A stretch of DNA of 64,000 bases, taken from assembly GCA_900095095.1 (NCBI GenBank), contig FMBT01000405.1, forward strand, positions 62,001 to 126,000, given 5' to 3'. Below the pieces are notes generated by a model. The model was not told where the DNA came from. It made no database searches and saw only the letters and a list, made by a program, of their open reading frames with translations. This document shows positions 63,079 through 64,000 of the stretch, piece after piece (positions within the stretch are counted from its first letter, which is position 1; each line of letters opens with the position of its first letter). Origin of the DNA: Fragilariopsis cylindrus CCMP1102 (lineage: Eukaryota; Bacillariophyta; Bacillariophyceae; Bacillariales; Bacillariaceae). Both the position numbers and the translations under genes were made by a program.

Positions 63079-64000
63079 TTATCCGGGAAGGTCCTTTGAA
63101 AATCGGATCAACGATGGCACTGCTACCTTCGCATCTGAGTACCGCTCCATCATTGACATTCCCGGCGTCATACCTTTCGCTCTGCTAAATTTTCTCCATC
63201 TGTTGTTGGACTCAATTACTTCCTTTGGAATTGCTGCGTTTTGTGCTTCGGACGTTGCACCTCGTCGCAATGATCGATACACACTAAACTCCTCACGAAC
63301 CGGTATCTGGTCTCCAATGATATTAGGAAATTTCTGTTGAACACTGCACAACACAGCATGTAGGAGCTCATCCATTTCCGAAATCGACAGTCTTTTCCCA
63401 TTCGCGTTGGTAAACATTGGCCCGTCTACCTTTCCCTCTTTTCCTAGAAGCTTCAGCAATCTGTGAAACCATAATTGAATTGGTCTTCCAGCATTCGTCG
63501 TCGATGCCAACGGTTGACAGAAAAACTTGTTTCCAGTTTCCCGTTTAAATCGTCCCGCTAATGTAAGAGGAACATGTTTGTGTTGGACGTGAGTGGTTGC
63601 CTCCTTCCAATACTTTCGCATCCCCCCCAAATCTACTCGATTGATTTCTTCTCCTCGCAATGCCGCATAGTACCCTGCAATTAAGATGCACGCGGTGGTA
63701 GCAGTTTTCTTTAAACCCACATGGTCCCGTTCGTATACCAACCATCTTGCATCTAACTGTGTGAAGCATGCTGCGAATTCATATTGACTCATCGCCCTAT
63801 CTGGCAACCATACATCTCCCATACGTCGATGTACCCCTCGCATAAAGCGTTTAAACCACGGTTGATTTGACTTTGAGTTGGAGACGGACGCCCCGGTCCC
63901 ATCATCCTTGACAAAAGTCGCTCCCATTCCATCGTGGCACGTGTGCGCAAAATTCGAATAACATGATCGTTGCTTTCGAACTGTTTCAAATTGAATGGAA
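63079..64000 (-). CDS. Tyrosine recombinase/integrase, 5' end outside window
   Basis: The minus-strand frame is open from its stop at 63079 to the window edge, so the start lies outside; the ATG at 63927 is internal to the open frame. The recombinase catalytic region shows YYAALRGEEINRVDLGG (box I Arg), VYRSLRRGATSEAQNA (box II), a downstream RW and MMERYSDAKVAVPSL with the expected nucleophile Tyr. Such enzymes cut and join DNA through a 3'-phosphotyrosine and move Cryptons, DIRS elements and phage-like elements. The N-terminal part (FKRFMRGVHRRMGDV, MSQYEFAACFTQL) would be the core-binding domain. It is convergent with the ORF at 62172. Confidence 0.8.
   Translation of the reverse strand, partial: SIQFETVRKQRSCYSNFAHTCHDGMGATFVKDDGTGASVSNSKSNQPWFKRFMRGVHRRMGDVWLPDRAMSQYEFAACFTQLDARWLVYERDHVGLKKTATTACILIAGYYAALRGEEINRVDLGGMRKYWKEATTHVQHKHVPLTLAGRFKRETGNKFFCQPLASTTNAGRPIQLWFHRLLKLLGKEGKVDGPMFTNANGKRLSISEMDELLHAVLCSVQQKFPNIIGDQIPVREEFSVYRSLRRGATSEAQNAAIPKEVIESNNRWRKFSRAKGMTPGMSMMERYSDAKVAVPSLIRFSKDLPG

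Larger units (their letters stand above)
60880..64000. mobile_element. Tyrosine-recombinase element, right end outside window
   Basis: The region differs from its surroundings: more G+C, codons ending in C or G, almost no triplet repeats and only one TACAGTA heptamer. It holds an unknown 228-residue ORF on the plus strand and a tyrosine recombinase on the minus strand, convergent with 220 bp between them. Perfect short hairpins lie upstream (61130-61172 and 61637-61713). The element could be a Crypton-like DNA transposon or a member of the DIRS/PAT/Kangaroo group, where recombinase and gag-like ORFs may face opposite ways. No reverse transcriptase is seen in the window. Both ORFs look whole as far as they can be read. 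Confidence 0.6.

Noticed and set aside
1-64000. tRNA, rRNA and snRNA genes
   Set aside because: I looked for TTCGA-type T-loops with acceptor stems and for conserved rRNA or U6 segments and saw none; a covariance-model search would be needed to be sure.

Overview
The window looks like nuclear DNA of a diatom or close stramenopile alga. This is inference. The support is: several N-termini carry a signal peptide ending at a phenylalanine, the pattern of stramenopile plastid presequences; there are short GT-AG introns of 120 to 433 bp; bestrophin, helicase-associated-repeat and CLRGLE-type proteins of kinds I associate with diatoms are present; and coding regions are A/T-rich with long Ser, Asn, Asp and Lys runs. 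No rRNA, tRNA or CRISPR array was recognised.

Layout. 1-9.7 kb: a Lys/Ser-rich protein with a possible SPRY-like C-terminus, a possible PH-like protein, and two membrane proteins. 9.7-14.1 kb: gene-free repeats, with one arm of a fold-back element, degenerate tandem repeats and a GC-rich palindrome array. 14.1-25 kb: a predicted plastid membrane protein, a CLRGLE-type protein, a small membrane protein, a 973-residue protein with five internal repeats, and a Ser-rich protein. 25.5-32 kb: a GT25-like glycosyltransferase and small uncertain genes. 32.9-42.3 kb: a large SGNH-like membrane protein, a J-domain/WW/CD225-like fusion, and a bestrophin. 42.9-45.2 kb: a fold-back transposon. 45.7-57 kb: a GT77-like glycosyltransferase, a 246-bp mariner-type MITE, a TPR protein, ARL2, a predicted plastid protein, a PRMT-like methyltransferase with plastid and thylakoid-lumen signals, and an NTF2-like protein. 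57.7-59.3 kb: an HNH-like protein and helicase-associated repeats. 61-64 kb: a mobile element of different base usage, with an unknown ORF convergent on a tyrosine recombinase that runs off the window.

Many conserved genes need one to five frame changes to read through, so uncorrected single-base indels in the assembly are likely and affect many coordinates. The genes are mostly single transcription units with no sign of operons, and several pairs are convergent with short spacers. The observation I rate highest is the dispersed heptamer TACTGTA/TACAGTA, about 65 copies by eye and nearly all non-coding. It equals the footprint that Tc1/mariner excision is known to leave, and a mariner-type MITE with that terminus lies in the window.
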